Shown: one piece after another, positions 22,783 to 22,819 of the stretch
How positions within the stretch are numbered: position 1 is the first letter of the stretch
Layout: each line of letters begins with the position of its first letter
Source of the DNA: Conexibacter sp.
Lineage (GTDB): Bacteria; Actinomycetota; Thermoleophilia; Solirubrobacterales; Solirubrobacteraceae
DNA: 22,819 nucleotides
Reading direction: 5' to 3'
Assembly (NCBI GenBank): GCA_025964215.1
Contig: JAOPZG010000065.1
Location: 1 to 22,819 of the forward strand
Notes under the pieces: model-generated
The model's input: the letters and a program-made list of their open reading frames with translations, nothing else
What the model was told of the DNA's origin: nothing
Database searches by the model: none
Translations under genes and position numbers: made by a program

Positions 22783-22798
22783 TCGCACAGGTGCGCGA
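22783..22798 (+). promoter_or_regulatory. Recurrent motif at the right edge
   Basis: TCGCA-caggtg-CGCGA followed by TGG, 38 bp after the kinase stop. It is almost the same as the copy upstream of the esterase and also contains the inner palindrome CGCAC-AG-GTGCG. By analogy with the other copies, a plus-strand gene under the same control should start about 60-130 bp to the right, outside the window. Confidence 0.6.
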
Positions 22799-22799
22799 T

Positions 22800-22815
22800 G
22801 GAGCCAGTCGGCTCC
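22800..22815. other. Small hairpin next to the right-edge motif
   Basis: GGAGCC (22800-22805) and GGCTCC (22810-22815) form a perfect 6-bp stem with an AGTC loop. It may be a weak terminator for the kinase unit or part of the next promoter. Confidence 0.3.
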
Positions 22816-22819
22816 TCTG

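Noticed and set aside
1..22819. CRISPR arrays, rRNA and tRNA genes
   Set aside because: No regularly spaced repeats, no cas genes, and no tRNA-like cloverleaf or rRNA segment was recognised, including near the integrase where a tRNA attachment site might be expected.

Overview
The window is GC-rich with strongly G/C-biased third codon positions, frequent GTG/TTG starts and many 4-bp ATGA/GTGA gene overlaps. The protein families point to a high-GC actinomycete-like bacterium, perhaps of the Thermoleophilia/Solirubrobacterales type. That placement is inferred from style and family content; there is no rRNA or other marker gene here.

Positions 1 to about 10,680 look like an accessory island. 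In order it holds: a large protein with a C-terminal HEPN-type RNxxxH motif, possibly cut by the window edge; an IS3-type transposase fragment; a membrane-anchored coiled-coil protein; an 88-bp fragment of a second tyrosine integrase; a Schlafen/AlbA_2 protein; an intact AbiEi/AbiEii type IV toxin-antitoxin pair with a strong operator-like promoter; a winged-helix protein of unknown role; an XRE-nucleotidyltransferase (MNT) fusion antitoxin whose HepT partner seems to survive only as its first codons; a complete tyrosine integrase; an excisionase; and an orphan AbiEi antitoxin. Toxin-antitoxin modules, two integrase generations and IS debris suggest a repeatedly remodelled integration hotspot.

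Positions 10,683 to 12,753 hold a divergent pair: a ROK-like winged-helix regulator without sugar-kinase signatures, and a single-pass membrane protein with a four-cysteine external domain.

Positions 12,754 to 22,819 look like ordinary chromosome: cupin plus AlkA-type DNA glycosylase; a double-GAF NarL-type histidine kinase; a SnoaL-SDR fusion; a haloperoxidase-like hydrolase; an HSL-type esterase; then a tightly packed unit of membrane protein, LysR regulator, two tiny paralogous proteins and a CRP-fold histidine kinase.

The most interesting signal is in the last block. A near-palindromic motif of about 19 bp (TCGCR-YRRNYG-YGCGATGS) occurs upstream of the cupin (twice), the SDR, the hydrolase and the esterase, and once more at the right edge. 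It points toward the downstream gene in each case, usually 60 to 130 bp before the start codon, and looks like an uncharacterised regulon operator. The clustered antitoxin operators and the decayed toxin partners in the island are the next most interesting points.
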